Positions 1-10,121 of a DNA stretch of 64,000 nt are shown here, piece after piece. The translations under genes and the position numbers were made by a program. The stretch is from assembly GCF_001315945.1 (NCBI RefSeq), contig NZ_BBBG01000006.1:1-64000 (forward strand), read 5' to 3'. The notes under the pieces were generated by a model. The model was not told the origin of the DNA, made no database searches, and was given only the letters and a program-made list of their open reading frames with translations. Origin of the DNA: Methanogenium cariaci JCM 10550 (GTDB lineage: Archaea > Halobacteriota > Methanomicrobia > Methanomicrobiales > Methanomicrobiaceae). Numbering within the stretch: the stretch's first letter is position 1; every line of letters starts with the position of its first letter.

Positions 1-801
1 GGCAGGCGGTCTTGACGCGGCGACGGCGGCACAGGCGGTGGCGGCAGGCGCTGCGATCGTCATTGTCGGCGGAAATATCGTGCGCTCGGACGATGTGACG
101 GGCTCGGCGGCACGGGTCAGGGCTGCCATCAACGACCCGTCCATTGTGCCGCCGGTCAGCCGCTCAAAGGACGAGGAGATCCGTGAACTCTTCGCACAGG
201 TCTCGGCCCCCCCGAATGTGACGGATGCGATGCACCGCATGGGCGCGATGCAGCGTATCGTCTCCATCTGCGGAAGGGTGCATATGGCGGGACCGGCGGT
301 CACGGTGCAGACCTTCGGCGGTGACTGGGCCAAACCGGTGGAGGCAATCGACGTGGCGCAGGCAGGCGAGGTCATCGTGATCAACAACTCCGGCGACACC
401 TCGGTATCGCCGTGGGGGGGCGAACTTGCCACCCTCTCGGCGATGAACCGCAAGGTGGCGGGCATCGTCATCGACGGGCCCGTTCGCGATGTGGACGATA
501 TCCGGGCCTACGGCTTCCCGGTCTTTGCCACGAATGTGGTACCCAACGCCGGGGGGGAGCCCAAGGGGGGGTTCGGCGAGATAGGCGCAGGGATCACCTG
601 CTGCAGTCAGGCGGTCCGGCCCGGCGACTGGATTATTGGTGACGAGTCGGGGGGGTCGTCGTCGTGCCGCGGGAGCGTGCCTATGAGGTGGCCCGCCGGG
701 CGCTGGAGGTCAAAAAGACCGAGCAGCGTATCCGGGAAGAGATCCGCCGCGGCTCCACCCTCGCCTCGGTGAGCGAACTCCTGAAATGGGAAAAGAAATA
801 A
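1..801 (+). CDS. Hexulose-6-phosphate synthase/RraA-like fusion (5' partial)
   Basis: The first ~40 codons (read from base 2) match the C-terminal end of a D-arabino-3-hexulose-6-phosphate synthase TIM barrel, with the phosphate-binding segment IVIVGGNI. A RraA-like domain follows, with DGPVRD and a WGGELAT segment. Such fusions occur in methanogens, where the synthase half works in the ribulose monophosphate route that makes ribose phosphates and releases or fixes formaldehyde; the role of the RraA half is unclear. The N-terminus lies outside the window. The frame breaks at a G7 run at 649-655 (five G would restore a GVVVVPRE continuation), after which the reading continues to the TAA at 799-801. 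The G7 runs at 414-420 and near 550-577 keep frame but add extra glycines. Family assignment is firm; substrate use of the RraA half is inference. Confidence 0.85.
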
Positions 802-836
802 GGATTTTCTGGCCCGGAAGGGGGGGCCACTCTTTT

Positions 837-1405
837 TTACGATACGCTGAGTATGCCTGCAAGCATCGATCCGACAAGGGTCACGCCGAGAGCGGCGAGG
901 ATCAGGTAGCCGATGAAGACTGCAAGAACGGCCCGCGTCGTTGTCATCTCCTGGAGTTCACGGATGCCGATGATGATGAGCACGAGTGACCAGGCCCACA
1001 TCACAAACCCGACCACCGGAATCCACCCCAAAAGCAGGGACGGCGTGGAGGCATAGATGACCGCCTTCCAGGTCTCGGTGATCCCTTCTCTGCCACCGGC
1101 GATATAGACCCAGATATGCATGTAGGCGGCAAAGATGATGGCCCCCACCAGCCCCCCCCGAAGAAGAGCATGGGGGGGATGAGGGCGATGACCGAGAGGC
1201 CGCCTGCCGCAATGCCGGTGGCAAGGCCTGCATACACACTGACCCCCACCAGCAAAAGCGCCGCTGAAAAGACGGTGAATATCACGACCAGAATAAGCAG
1301 GTAGATGAGCGTATCCTTCAGCGTATCGGAGCGGATGGTATCCGCAAACGTTTCCGTCGGGTGAAACAGCACACCCGTTATCCTCCCGGTAATGCCCGAT
1401 GTCAT
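837..1405 (-). CDS. YIP1-family multipass membrane protein
   Basis: The product starts MTSGITGRITGVLFHPTETF and has about five hydrophobic segments, as in the Yip1 domain family (PF04893). It has no known catalytic role; members sit in the cytoplasmic membrane. The start is the ATG at 1403-1405. A C8 run at 1152-1159 splits the frame, and the second half resumes at GAIIFAAYMHIWVYIAGG and runs to 837. Length after joining is about 190 residues, usual for the family. It is a single gene, convergent with the preceding one. Confidence 0.75.
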
Positions 1406-1580
1406 GAACGACTCATAAGCGGCGCATACCTAATAACAGTATCCGGGGGGGAGAGGGGGGGAAAACAGGAGTGTTGATCTCCGGAGAAGAGGCCGGAATA
1501 AATAACCCGATATACCGGGATGCCCCAGTACTGAGCAGACATATGGGCCCGACAGATCATACTCCCGGAGAGGCATAGCC

Positions 1581-2130
1581 GTGCATTCACATGAACTCCT
1601 CATCATTGCCATCGGTCTTGCGATGGACGCGTTCGCCGTCTCAGTCTCTGCGGGCATCACCACCCGGCGGTCTCTGGTACAGACCGGCCTCATGGCAGCG
1701 CTGGTCTTCGGGGGATTTCAGGGAGGCATGGCCATTCTCGGCTGGTATGCGGGCAGTGCGGTCTCCTCGTTTCTTGCAGGCTATGGGCCGCTCATTGCAT
1801 TTTTGATCCTCGCGGGTATCGGCATCAAAATGATCTACGAGGGTCGACAGGAAGGTACCGGGGGGGAGAGCCCGATTGAGACCACATCTGCCTCCTGATG
1901 ATGGGCGTTGCGACATCGATTGACGCCCTCTTTGCCGGGATGGGCATTGCCCTTCTGGGTGAACCGGTACTCATTCCGGCAATTGCCATCGGTGCGGTGA
2001 CCGCGATTCTCTCGCTGGGCGGGGGGGTCTTTGCGGGTAGAGGGGGGGTCGGCCACATCATCGGCGATTACGCCGAGGTGGCAGGCGGGTGATTCTCGTG
2101 GGCATCGGGCTGAAGATTTTGTTTTTGTGA
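1581..2130 (+). CDS. mntP: MntP-type manganese efflux pump
   Basis: The product is a small six-helix membrane protein of the MntP/YebN family, which exports Mn2+. The first half carries GLAMDAFAVSVSAG and the second its inverted counterpart VATSIDALFAGMGIAL, each with the conserved Asp of the pump. The frame breaks near the G7 run at 1860-1866 or shortly after, and again at 2088-2090, where three G are found but four are needed to read AGGVILVGIGLKILFL to the TGA at 2128-2130. About 180 residues after repair, which is the family size. Its last 35 bases recur at 3096-3130, beyond the toxin-antitoxin genes. Confidence 0.85.
2096..2130 (+). repeat. Direct repeat, copy 1 (mntP 3' end)
   Basis: These 35 bases end at the mntP stop codon and recur at 3096-3130 with two mismatches (positions 2109 and 2126). 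The spacing is exactly 1000 bases, and the HEPN/MNT pair lies between the copies. The arrangement resembles attachment-site duplication at the 3' end of a gene. Confidence 0.8.
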
Positions 2131-2241
2131 CGGAATTTTGGCTGGCCGGTTCTTTTGGGAATCGCCTTATATATCTGATGTCTGTATACTACATGTCCGA
2201 AAATAAACTCCTGAATACCAACACAAACAGGTCGATAAGAT

Positions 2242-2649
2242 ATGGACGCAAATCTGCATGAAGCGGGAAAATGGTTTAGGCAGGGCGAAAGGGATCTGGT
2301 AAGCTCCGGAAACAGCCTCAGCACCTCAGACTATGAATGGGCCTGCTTTCAGGCACAACAGAGCGCTGAAAAATCGTTAAAAGCGATACTCTATGCAAAG
2401 GGGTTCCGGAAGATTTTAACACATTCGGTCTATGATCTGGTGAGGGAGATAGGAACGTTTGACTCTTCTTTTATGGAGTTGAAAAAAGAGGCCAGGGTTC
2501 TGGATGCTGTGTATATTACAACGAGGTATCCTGACAGTATCGTTGGTGATTTGACGCCGTCTGAATACTTTGAATTGGAGGATGCAGAAGAATGTATCAG
2601 GTGCGCAGAATTAATATTGAAGAAGGCAGGGACATTTCTGAGTATTTAA
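2242..2649 (+). CDS. HEPN-domain toxin of HEPN/MNT system
   Basis: The 135-residue protein matches the HEPN family (PF05168): an all-helical domain with R56-x4-H61, the ribonuclease signature, and a conserved TTRYPD segment near residue 93. In HEPN/MNT pairs the HEPN protein is usually the RNase toxin and the nucleotidyltransferase the antitoxin, sometimes acting by AMPylating a HEPN tyrosine. The stop TAA overlaps the ATG of the next gene by one base, so the two are translationally coupled. A TATA-like stretch lies at 2167-2174. The gene is more AT-rich than mntP, which fits acquisition by transfer. Confidence 0.85.
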   Translation: MDANLHEAGKWFRQGERDLVSSGNSLSTSDYEWACFQAQQSAEKSLKAILYAKGFRKILTHSVYDLVREIGTFDSSFMELKKEARVLDAVYITTRYPDSIVGDLTPSEYFELEDAEECIRCAELILKKAGTFLSI

Positions 2650-2936
2650 TGGCAGAAATATCTGCTTTTACAGAAGAGATCCGTTCCCGGATGGATATCG
2701 ACAGGATAATCCTGTACGGCTCTGTGGCCCGTGGTGATTTCAACGAGGGAAGTGATGTTGACCTCTTGATCGTTGCGGACTTCAAGGAACGCTTCCACAA
2801 AAGACCGCTTGATATTTTCGACATCACAGATCTCCCAATTGAGCCTGTCTGTTACACACGACAGGAGTTTGAAGAGCTTGTCAGGAACAAAAATCCGTTT
2901 GTCCTTTCTGTTTGTGAAGAGGGTATATTGGTCTGA
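2649..2936 (+). CDS. MNT-type nucleotidyltransferase antitoxin
   Basis: The protein is a 95-residue minimal nucleotidyltransferase with the family signature G24-S25-V-A-R-G followed by D36-V-D38, which binds the metal and nucleotide. An in-frame TTG-type start exists at 2592, but the ATG at 2649 overlapping the HEPN stop is preferred because it begins just before the MNT fold. It probably neutralises the HEPN toxin directly or by AMP transfer. The metal-binding motif is intact. Confidence 0.87.
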   Translation: MAEISAFTEEIRSRMDIDRIILYGSVARGDFNEGSDVDLLIVADFKERFHKRPLDIFDITDLPIEPVCYTRQEFEELVRNKNPFVLSVCEEGILV

Positions 2937-3095
2937 CCCGGATATGGCCCGGTGACGAAGGACGTCTCCCTGCTAAGGGAGGTCCAAAATGGCGTTGAAT
3001 ATTTGGTGTCAGTATTGATGCCCAATTCGTTTCTTCGGTGCATTCCTCTCCGATAGCAGCTATACTCTCAGTTTATATCGAGAATGCATCCTCCT

Positions 3096-3130
3096 TCGTG
3101 GGCATCGGACTGAAGATTTTGTTTTGGTGA
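3096..3130 (+). repeat. Direct repeat, copy 2 (mntP 3' remnant)
   Basis: This is the second copy of the mntP terminal 35 bases (33 of 35 identical), including the TGA, now without the gene body. The stretch 2937-3095 before it holds no recognisable gene, only a small hairpin at 2966-2981. Confidence 0.8.
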
Positions 3131-3676
3131 AGGGGGGGATTGGGTGGGATGCCGGGTGTGACGTTGGTGGAATGGCGGCAGCTTTGCAGCAGGATGGCAG
3201 CACTTTCCGCCAGGATAAAACCGGGCATTCCAACTGTACACTAGAGATCTAAGAGAGAATAGAGAGACGCTTCTTCAAAAGAAGAGGAAGGTGCAGCAGA
3301 ATGAGACCCCCCCCAGCTTCCGGACGTCTCCTGTGCAGGTGCGGGTTCGGGTGCCTGTGCCGAGGGATTTTCCGCCAGCCATATTGCTTCCGGCGCAATT
3401 ACGGCAGAATAACTCAAACAAAGCAACCTCGTCGCCCTGTTTGATGGCGGACACCTGTCGACATGCTGCTACACCCTGCTGTACATGCCGCCAACGGTGC
3501 ACCCAGTGTCTGCGACACGGAGCGGTTGTCCGCATCTCCTCGTATTCGGATGACGCGATCCGGGAGACCGTGGAGGCGTGGGCCGACACGAAGCCGGAAC
3601 TCTCCGGAACAGTCCCATAATGCATATCGGCAGAGGAGAGGAGCATGCCTTCATGACTGAAAGGAGGGGGGGCAGG
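3131..3676. other. Intergenic stretch with a doubtful ORF (3291-3620)
   Basis: An open frame on the plus strand could encode about 109 residues, ending in a segment RISSYSDDAIRETVEAWADT that looks protein-like, but its first half is proline- and cysteine-rich and resembles no family I know. It may be the tail of a gene broken by indels. Nothing else was recognised here. Confidence 0.3.
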
Positions 3677-4433
3677 ATGAATACAGGAATATATTGTGAT
3701 TCATTCCTGCATCACAGAAGGGGGGGTTTTCCCCACGAATCTCCGGGGGGGTTGCACTGAAGAGACGGGATCATTACTTCTTTTTTGACCGGGAGGTCTA
3801 CCGGGAATGGATGGAGAAGGCCGATGTCTGGCTTGATGATTCGGATGACGAGGGAGGAATCATTCCGGCCCGGATGATTTCACTCCTTCACCCGGTCTTC
3901 ACCCGTTGGATGATACTGACAGCCCATCCGGAAAAAACCGTATTGACAATGATTCTTCTAAAGAACTACAATATAGAGATATAGGTACAGATAGAGAGAG
4001 TAAATTTCATGAGGATGGGGGGGCCTCATTCAGCAGGGCAGATACGGGTGGAGGTAGAAACTCGTCCACCTCTGATTTAGGGATGGGTGAAGATGAAAGT
4101 ATGGGCCGCAAACGCACGTCTTCATTGGCATCGATTGGCAAAAACCGGGATATTTCCCGATATCCTCATAAAAGAAAACCAAAGAAAACGGGTGAAGAGG
4201 TGAAATTCAACCGACCGGAGGGAGGGACGCTGCCGTTCCCCGGTATCCTCGGCCACTGCACGCTCTGCAACAACGACCCTGCGGTGTATCATTCCACAGA
4301 GCAGCGGACGAGTGTCTGTGAAGGGTGCTATGCCCGGCTGGTCCGGGAGGCGAACCGGGACGGAGGGGGGGTGCGGGAAAAAGTGAGGGAAAGAAGAGGG
4401 CCTGATGCGGTCAGACATCTACCAGAAAATTAA
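3677..4433 (+). CDS. Uncharacterised protein, paralogous to 23368-24002
   Basis: A strong AAGGAGG ribosome-binding site precedes the ATG at 3677. With the two G7 runs (3718-3724, 3745-3751) shortened, the N-terminus reads into KRRDHYFFFDREVYREWMEK. A further frame change is needed near 3870-3905 to enter the segment with ELQYRDIGTDRES, followed by a polar, probably disordered stretch. The C-terminus carries two CxxC pairs (CTLC and CEGC, 16 residues apart) that could bind zinc. The middle part, from QYRDI to the Lys-rich segment, is clearly related to a second locus at 23.4-23.8 kb. Function unknown; I could not place it in a family. It may be a degraded gene. Confidence 0.5.
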
Positions 4434-4580
4434 GAAGGCAGAGGTCTGAGGGTTCTTCTTTTGTGATTGATTCGGGGTTTATCGATATTCTCAGTAAGTT
4501 TGTATCTGACAAGGGCTCGGAGTAATCTGGTGCTATTTATGCCCTGCCCTGACTGTTCCTTTATGATTACAAAGTATATT

Positions 4581-5131
4581 ATGAAGAATGCTCAAATACA
4601 AAGTTCAATGGATCCTGACCGAATACTATTGACAGGAGATATCATCCGGATCCTTGCATCTGAAACAAGAATTAAAATCTTAAAAAAACTTGCAGAACGC
4701 AGGATGACGACCAGCGAATTATCACGTGATTTAAAGATAGCGAAATCAACGGTACATGAACATCTTGTCTTGTTGACCAGTGTCGATTTGATAATCCCCC
4801 GTCCCTGATGAACACCAGTGGAAATATTATGAAATTACCCGTAAAGGGGGGGAGAATCTGATCCAGCCGGAAAATACAATAACGGTCACAATTCTCCTTA
4901 CTTCTGCTGGATTCATTTTTATGGCATTATCATTTGCAACATTAATTATTACCTGGCTTTCATGGACCATAAAACAATTATGACACCTTGTCATGGGGGG
5001 GAGGGTATGCCGGGGGGGATGCCGTTTTTGACTTTTTTTCCGCTGGCATCGGCATTATTCTCTTATTTGCCGGGATTTTGGTTTTTATTCTGTTATTTAG
5101 GGTCCGTGCAGCTATTAAATCAGATGAATGA
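4581..5131 (+). CDS. Winged-helix regulator with C-terminal membrane segments
   Basis: The N-terminal ~85 residues form an ArsR-like winged helix: ILASETRIKILKKLAERR, then a recognition helix around TTSELSRDLKIAKSTVHEHL. After a frame change in the C5 run at 4796-4800 the wing reads DEHQWKYYEITRKG. Two hydrophobic segments follow, at 4885-4970 and 5035-5105, the second ending in a basic tail (FRVRAAIKSDE). Further frame changes at G7 runs near 4845 and 4995-5020 are needed. A membrane-anchored DNA-binding protein is the simplest reading: a one-component sensor whose signal may come from the membrane. An alternative start is the ATG at 4611. Confidence 0.65.
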
Positions 5132-5475
5132 TTGGATAGAAATTTTTGTTCGTATTTTAATAGTTCCATGTTGTCAGGTAAAAACCGAACGGTTTTAAGA
5201 GGTTGATATAGGATCAAATATAATCTAAAATTATCCTGGAAGCAATGAATAAAACACTTCTTTCAGGCGGGGGGGATTTTCTCAGAGTGGATAAATCCGG
5301 TTTTTGAAAATCCAGATACATTAAAAATGCACAAAATAGTCAGGCAGATCCCAAAAACCCAGAATCATCCGGTTTCAAATCAGCATTATTCAGATGGTAT
5401 CATCTGTATATACACAGCAGGGGTTTATTTTGATTTTTCTGCGAGACTATCATCATTAAAAGGAGAAACGAACAC
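5132..5475. other. AT-rich spacer
   Basis: No gene is visible. An AAAGGAG ribosome-binding site lies about 10 bases before the next ATG. Confidence 0.5.
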
Positions 5476-6630
5476 ATGAAAAGATTAAAAACAGGTACTT
5501 TTGTTGTGCTGGTTCTGATGTCATTAATGACAATGCCGGTAGTAGCGACGGATACCAATCTCGGGGTCACGTATTACAGTCAGGAGACTGATTATTATTG
5601 TGGTCCGGCAGTTGCACAGATGTGGACCGATTTTCATAGCAGTTTTATAGGCCAGGATACTCTTTACAATTTCATCCAAAACCATAATATCGAATCAGGG
5701 TGGTATACCGATCCTCAGGGACTTGAAGACTGTGTTGAAAATTATATTCCAAATATTGTGGCTGATGATCATAAATGGAGTTCTGCCGATTCTGCAATAA
5801 TGGGTCAGGCAATTGACATTGTAAATCGGGGGGGGATTCCTTCTGCATCATTAATTAGTGAAGGGTATCACTGGACTCTTATGAAGGGAGTAAGTTATAC
5901 TCCTTATGGTGGCCAGATTTATCAAATAAATGGTGTCTGGATTCATGATCCGTGGTATACGATGGCACCAAATATTTATTATTCCGTTAATTTATGGAAA
6001 AATGAATTTACCCAGGTGGATTTCCTATCTTCAACATGGGATAATTACTGGGTAACTGTGCAGGGGTATTGGGGAAGCCGCAACAAACCGGATTACGAAA
6101 AAGAAACAGAAAACATACGATTTACCGATGAATCTGAAGTGAGTACCCTCTTAACAAAGGACACAGACATAGCTTGTTTTGCAAGGGACCAAATGAACAA
6201 ACAAGGTCTGTTCCAAGAAGAGCTAAAAGGAACAACTCCGGGAAAGACATTACTTGTTTATTCTCTTGATGAAAAATATCCTGATTATTATTTGATCTCC
6301 TTTGAAAAGAACGGGATCCCTGTTGTTATCTCCATGATTAGCATAAAAGATGATACTGCTATGTTTGGCGCATGTGCTGCACTTGAGAACGTTACCAGTA
6401 TTATAATGCCAAGTCTTGAGGAAGCGAAAAAAGTCTTTTATGATGAAGGATATGAAGATCAATGGAGTTTTAGGCTCGTATGGAAACCCTGTGAACAGAC
6501 GATGTCTAAGTTTATGCCGATATGGGAGTTCTCGAATGATATCAATGAAACGAAATATGTCGGGTATAACCAATTCAGGCAGCAGGTTATGGTATACGAT
6601 GAACTTACTGCAAAAAAAGGTATGGGATGA
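5476..6630 (+). CDS. Secreted C39-like papain-fold peptidase
   Basis: The product has a signal peptide (MKRLKTGTFVVLVLMSLMTM, cleavage near residue 25) and a C39-like cysteine peptidase domain over residues ~30-200. The expected catalytic residues are visible: C42 in DYYCGPA, H132 in GYHWTLMKG and D158 in WIHDPW. The remaining ~170 residues resemble no family I recognise. The gene is uninterrupted, 384 codons, and clearly lower in GC than its neighbours, which suggests recent acquisition. It probably acts outside the cell on peptides; it has no bacteriocin export partner here, so a processing peptidase of an ABC exporter is unlikely. Confidence 0.78.
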   Translation: MKRLKTGTFVVLVLMSLMTMPVVATDTNLGVTYYSQETDYYCGPAVAQMWTDFHSSFIGQDTLYNFIQNHNIESGWYTDPQGLEDCVENYIPNIVADDHKWSSADSAIMGQAIDIVNRGGIPSASLISEGYHWTLMKGVSYTPYGGQIYQINGVWIHDPWYTMAPNIYYSVNLWKNEFTQVDFLSSTWDNYWVTVQGYWGSRNKPDYEKETENIRFTDESEVSTLLTKDTDIACFARDQMNKQGLFQEELKGTTPGKTLLVYSLDEKYPDYYLISFEKNGIPVVISMISIKDDTAMFGACAALENVTSIIMPSLEEAKKVFYDEGYEDQWSFRLVWKPCEQTMSKFMPIWEFSNDINETKYVGYNQFRQQVMVYDELTAKKGMG

Positions 6631-6919
6631 ATTAATTCCATCTTATTTTATTTACTTATGATAATCTTATTTTGATCCGGATTGTAGTAATTACTGAGGA
6701 TTATTATTATTATCCATTTTTAGAAATACCTGATATGAATAAAACCCCGGTTTGCCATCTGGTTCATGGAGGTGCTTCATGCTCCCATCATCCGCACGTA
6801 ATGACCACCCGATAAAAATAATCCACCACAACAAATACGTAATTTTAAGAAATGAACTCAAAAATCAGGCATGATTATGGATTGTATGCAAATAAAAGAG
6901 AAGGGGGGAGAAAAAATAT

Positions 6920-7357
6920 TCACGAAAACTCAGCAGCACTCAACAGCGTCCCGCCGCGTGCGAGAATCTCTTCCACCGCCGCATCGACCCGGTCGACCCG
7001 GAGAATGAGCACCGCCGCCTCACGGCCGGAGTAGGCATACGAGTACTCGATATTGATATCCGCCTCCGAGAGAATGCTTGCCATCTCAAAGAGACCGCCG
7101 GGCACATCCCGCATCTTCACGGCGATGACATCGGTAAAGGATACCATGAACCCCCCCATCGCATTGAGCTTCTCATAGGCGGCCTCCGGTTTGTCCACCA
7201 GTGCCCGCACGACACCAAAGCCGTTTGCCTCCGCAATCGAGAATGCGAGGATGTTTATCTTCTCTGCCTGCAGGGCGCCTGCAATTGCCGCAAGCCTCCC
7301 CGGTTTGTTCTCGGAAAAGACCGAGATCTGTTTGATTGTATACTCTGTTGCATCCAT
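6920..7357 (-). CDS. Tandem ACT-domain protein
   Basis: Two ACT domains are visible: the first begins IKQISVFSENKPGRLAAIAG, the second around VKMRDVPGGLFEMASILSEA. ACT pairs bind amino acids or related ligands. Its ATG overlaps the stop of the upstream CoA ligase (TAATG), so it is the last gene of a three-gene operon. It probably senses the aromatic or amino acid-derived substrate and regulates the ligases. A G7 run at 7151-7157 adds an in-frame glycine. Confidence 0.85.
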   Translation of the reverse strand: MDATEYTIKQISVFSENKPGRLAAIAGALQAEKINILAFSIAEANGFGVVRALVDKPEAAYEKLNAMGGFMVSFTDVIAVKMRDVPGGLFEMASILSEADINIEYSYAYSGREAAVLILRVDRVDAAVEEILARGGTLLSAAEFS

Positions 7358-8681
7358 TACAGCTCCCTCCTGTCAATAACCCGCTTTGCTTTTCCCTCGA
7401 ACCGCGGCAGTGACCCCCCCGGTTCACTGATCTCTACATCAACACTTACGTTGAGCATATTCTTAAGCGTGTGTCCGACCCTGCGCCGGATATCCAGGAT
7501 ATCGTTAATCTTATCCGAGAACGCCTCCGGGTTGAGCTCCACCTTCACCAGCATATTGTCGAGTGCACCGGCCCGGTCCACCTCAATCATGAAATGGCCC
7601 GAGACCTCGGGGGGGATGCTAAGGAGGGTGTGCTCCACCTGCGACGGGAAGACATTGATGCCCCGGATGATGAGCATGTCATCCACCCGCCCGGCGAGGC
7701 GTGCGATACGCGGGTGCGTCCGGCCGCATGCACAGGGAGCGTGGTCAATCGACGTGATGTCTCCCGTCCGGTAGCGGATGATGGGCAGGGCCTCCTTCTG
7801 GAGAATGGTCACCACCATCTCACCCTGCTCGCCGTCCGGCACCGGCTGGCCGGTATCGGGACTGATGATCTCCACCAGGGCAAGGTCACTCCACATATGA
7901 ATACCATCCTGCTCGGTACACTCCGTAAACATCGGCCCGGAGAGTTCCGAGGTGCCGTAGATGTTGTAGGCCTTGATGCCCATCTCCGCTTCAATCCGCT
8001 CCCGCATCTGATCCGACCAGGCTCTGCGCCGAGAATGGCCGTCCTCAGACGGGTGTCATCTTTGATGGATATGCCCAGCTTTTTTGCCGTCTCGCCAATA
8101 TGCATCAGGTAGGACGGCGTGCAGCAGATTGTCGTCACCCGCAGATCCTGAATCAGTTCCAGCTGGCGTTCGGTATTGCCCACCGACGCCGGTACCACCG
8201 TGGCCCCCCCGATGCGTTCCGCCCCCCCGTAGTGCAGACCGAGACCCCCCCCGGTGAAAAGACCGTAGCCGTATGCCACCTGCACCACATCCCCACGGCC
8301 GACACCGCATGAGCTGAGGGCACGGGCCAGCGACTCCGTCCAGTTCTCCAGATCGTTTTTGGTATAGCCCACCACCGTCGGCTTCCCGGTCGTCCCGGAT
8401 GAGACATGATAGCGCACCAGCTCCTCCGGGGGGGTCGCCGTGAATATCCTGTCCGGATAGTTGTCCCGCAGATCGGATTTGACCATATAGGGGGGGAGTT
8501 TCCCGACATCCGTAAGCTTGGTAATGTCGTCCGGGTGCACCCCCCCGTGGGCCACCATCCGGTCATGGTAGAAATTCGAGAACGAGTAGAGCCGGTAGAC
8601 CAGCGTCTTCAAAAGCTTGAACTGCATCCGCTTCAGTTCTGCCTCCGATCTGAGCTCCATATTCGGGTCCCAGGCGATCAC
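7357..8681 (-). CDS. paaK: Phenylacetate-CoA ligase family protein (copy 1)
   Basis: The product is an AMP-forming aryl-CoA ligase of the PaaK family. The ATP-binding loop reads SSGTTGKPTVVGYT and the C-terminal domain contains YRTGDI and RGINVFPSQVE. In methanogens such ligases activate phenylacetate, indoleacetate or other aryl acids, the reverse of ADP-independent aromatic amino acid degradation or the entry to aryl 2-oxoacid synthesis. The start is the GTG at 8679-8681, overlapping the stop of the upstream ligase gene (GTGA). The frame is broken near 8015-8025, where one base is missing in the AEPWSDQ segment; this site is not a long homopolymer. About 435 residues after repair. Confidence 0.87.
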
Positions 8682-9999
8682 AGTGCATCACCCCCCCGCC
8701 GGTCAATGACCCGCTTGGCCTTCCCCCCCTCATACCGGGGGGGCAGGGAATCGGGTTCAACCAGGTGCACGCGGTCCGGAGGTTGAGCGCCTCTTTTAAT
8801 GCCGCCACCACCCGGTTCTGCACCCGGGTCAGATCTTCCAGCTCGCCCTTAAAGGCGCTGCGGTCCATCTCCACCTCAATCGTCATCTCATCCAGATGGT
8901 TTACCCGGTCCACATAGACCAGGAACTCGTCGCCCACCTCGGGCACCGAGCGCAGCACATGCTCGATCTGGGACGGGAAGACATTGATGCCCCCCCGGAT
9001 CACGAGCATATCGTCGCTCCTCCCGTGCAGGCGGGCAATCTTCATGCCGCGACCGCAGGGGCATTCCTCTTCCAGGATCATCGTGATATCCCCCCCGGTC
9101 CGGTAACGCAGCAGGGGCATCGCCTCCTTCACGAGCGGGGTGACCACCAGTTCGCCGCGTTCACCGGGTTCGAGCACCTCCCCCCCGGTCTTCGTCGATG
9201 ATCTCTGCGAGGTACATGTCATGCCAGATGTGCAGACCGTTTCGTTCCGGGCACTCAAACGCCGCACCCGGCCCGTACATCTCGGACATGCCATAGGAAT
9301 CATACGCCGTCACCCCCCCGAGTTTTCCTTCCAGCATCCGGCGCATATTATCTGACCAGGGTTCCGCCCCCCCGAAGACACCCGTCTTCAGCGTCGGCAG
9401 CGTGGTGCCCGCCTTCTCGGCCACCTCGGCGATATGCATCGCATAACTCGGCGTGCAGTGAATGGCCGTCACCCCCCCAAAGTCATCGATCATCTCGATC
9501 TGGCGGCGGGTATTTCCCGTGGCGCTCGGGACGACGGTCATTCCGACCTTCTCGGCACCGTAATGGAAGCCGAGCCCTCCGGTAAAGAGACCGTAGTTCA
9601 CCGCATTCTGGAAGACATCCTCATCGGTGAGGCCGATCATCGTCAGGTTCCGTGCAATCAGTTCGGACCAGTTATCCAGGTCCTGCCGGGTGTATCCCAC
9701 CACGGTCGGTTTACCGGTCGTCCCGGATGTCGTATGAATCCGCACGACTCCTTCATCGGCACCGCAAAGAACCCGAACGGATAACCGCCCTGTAAATCGG
9801 TCTTTTTGGTAAAGGGCAGTTTCTGCACATCGTCCACCGTTTTGATATCTTCGGGACGGACCCCCCCTGCCTCCTTCAGCATCTTCTGGTAGAACGGTAC
9901 TTTTTCTGCCTGCTCGACGGTTTTTCTGAGCCGTTTTGCCTGAAGGGTGTGCAGTGCATCGCCCTTCAGGGTCTCCATCTCCCTGTTCCAGTATTTCAT
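8678..9999 (-). CDS. paaK: Phenylacetate-CoA ligase family protein (copy 2)
   Basis: This is a second PaaK-type ligase, first gene of the operon, with the loop TTSGTTGKPTVVGYT and the C-terminal motif RGGINVFPSQIEH (the extra Gly comes from a C7 run). ATG at 9999 is preferred over a TTG 12 bases upstream. The frame breaks near 9740 and near 9183, and further C/G runs at 8691-8697, 8723-8729 and 8737-8743 distort the C-terminus, which should end in YEGKAKRVIDRRGDAL. The two ligases are paralogues and may differ in aryl substrate. Length ~435 residues, as usual. Confidence 0.86.
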
Positions 10000-10094
10000 T
10001 CTGATAACCAACTCATTGTGCCGGGCCGGGCAATGGGTATGCGTATCGGCCGGATATTGTATATTCCCAGAGGCGCAGCAGCACCCGGAATAAT

Positions 10095-10109
10095 CATAGT
10101 ATAACTATG
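10095..10109. promoter_or_regulatory. Inverted repeat upstream of ligase operon
   Basis: CATAGT and ACTATG are separated by ATA, about 96 bases upstream of the ligase start. It could be an operator, but there is no supporting evidence beyond symmetry and position. Confidence 0.3.
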
Positions 10110-10121
10110 CAGGGATGATCT

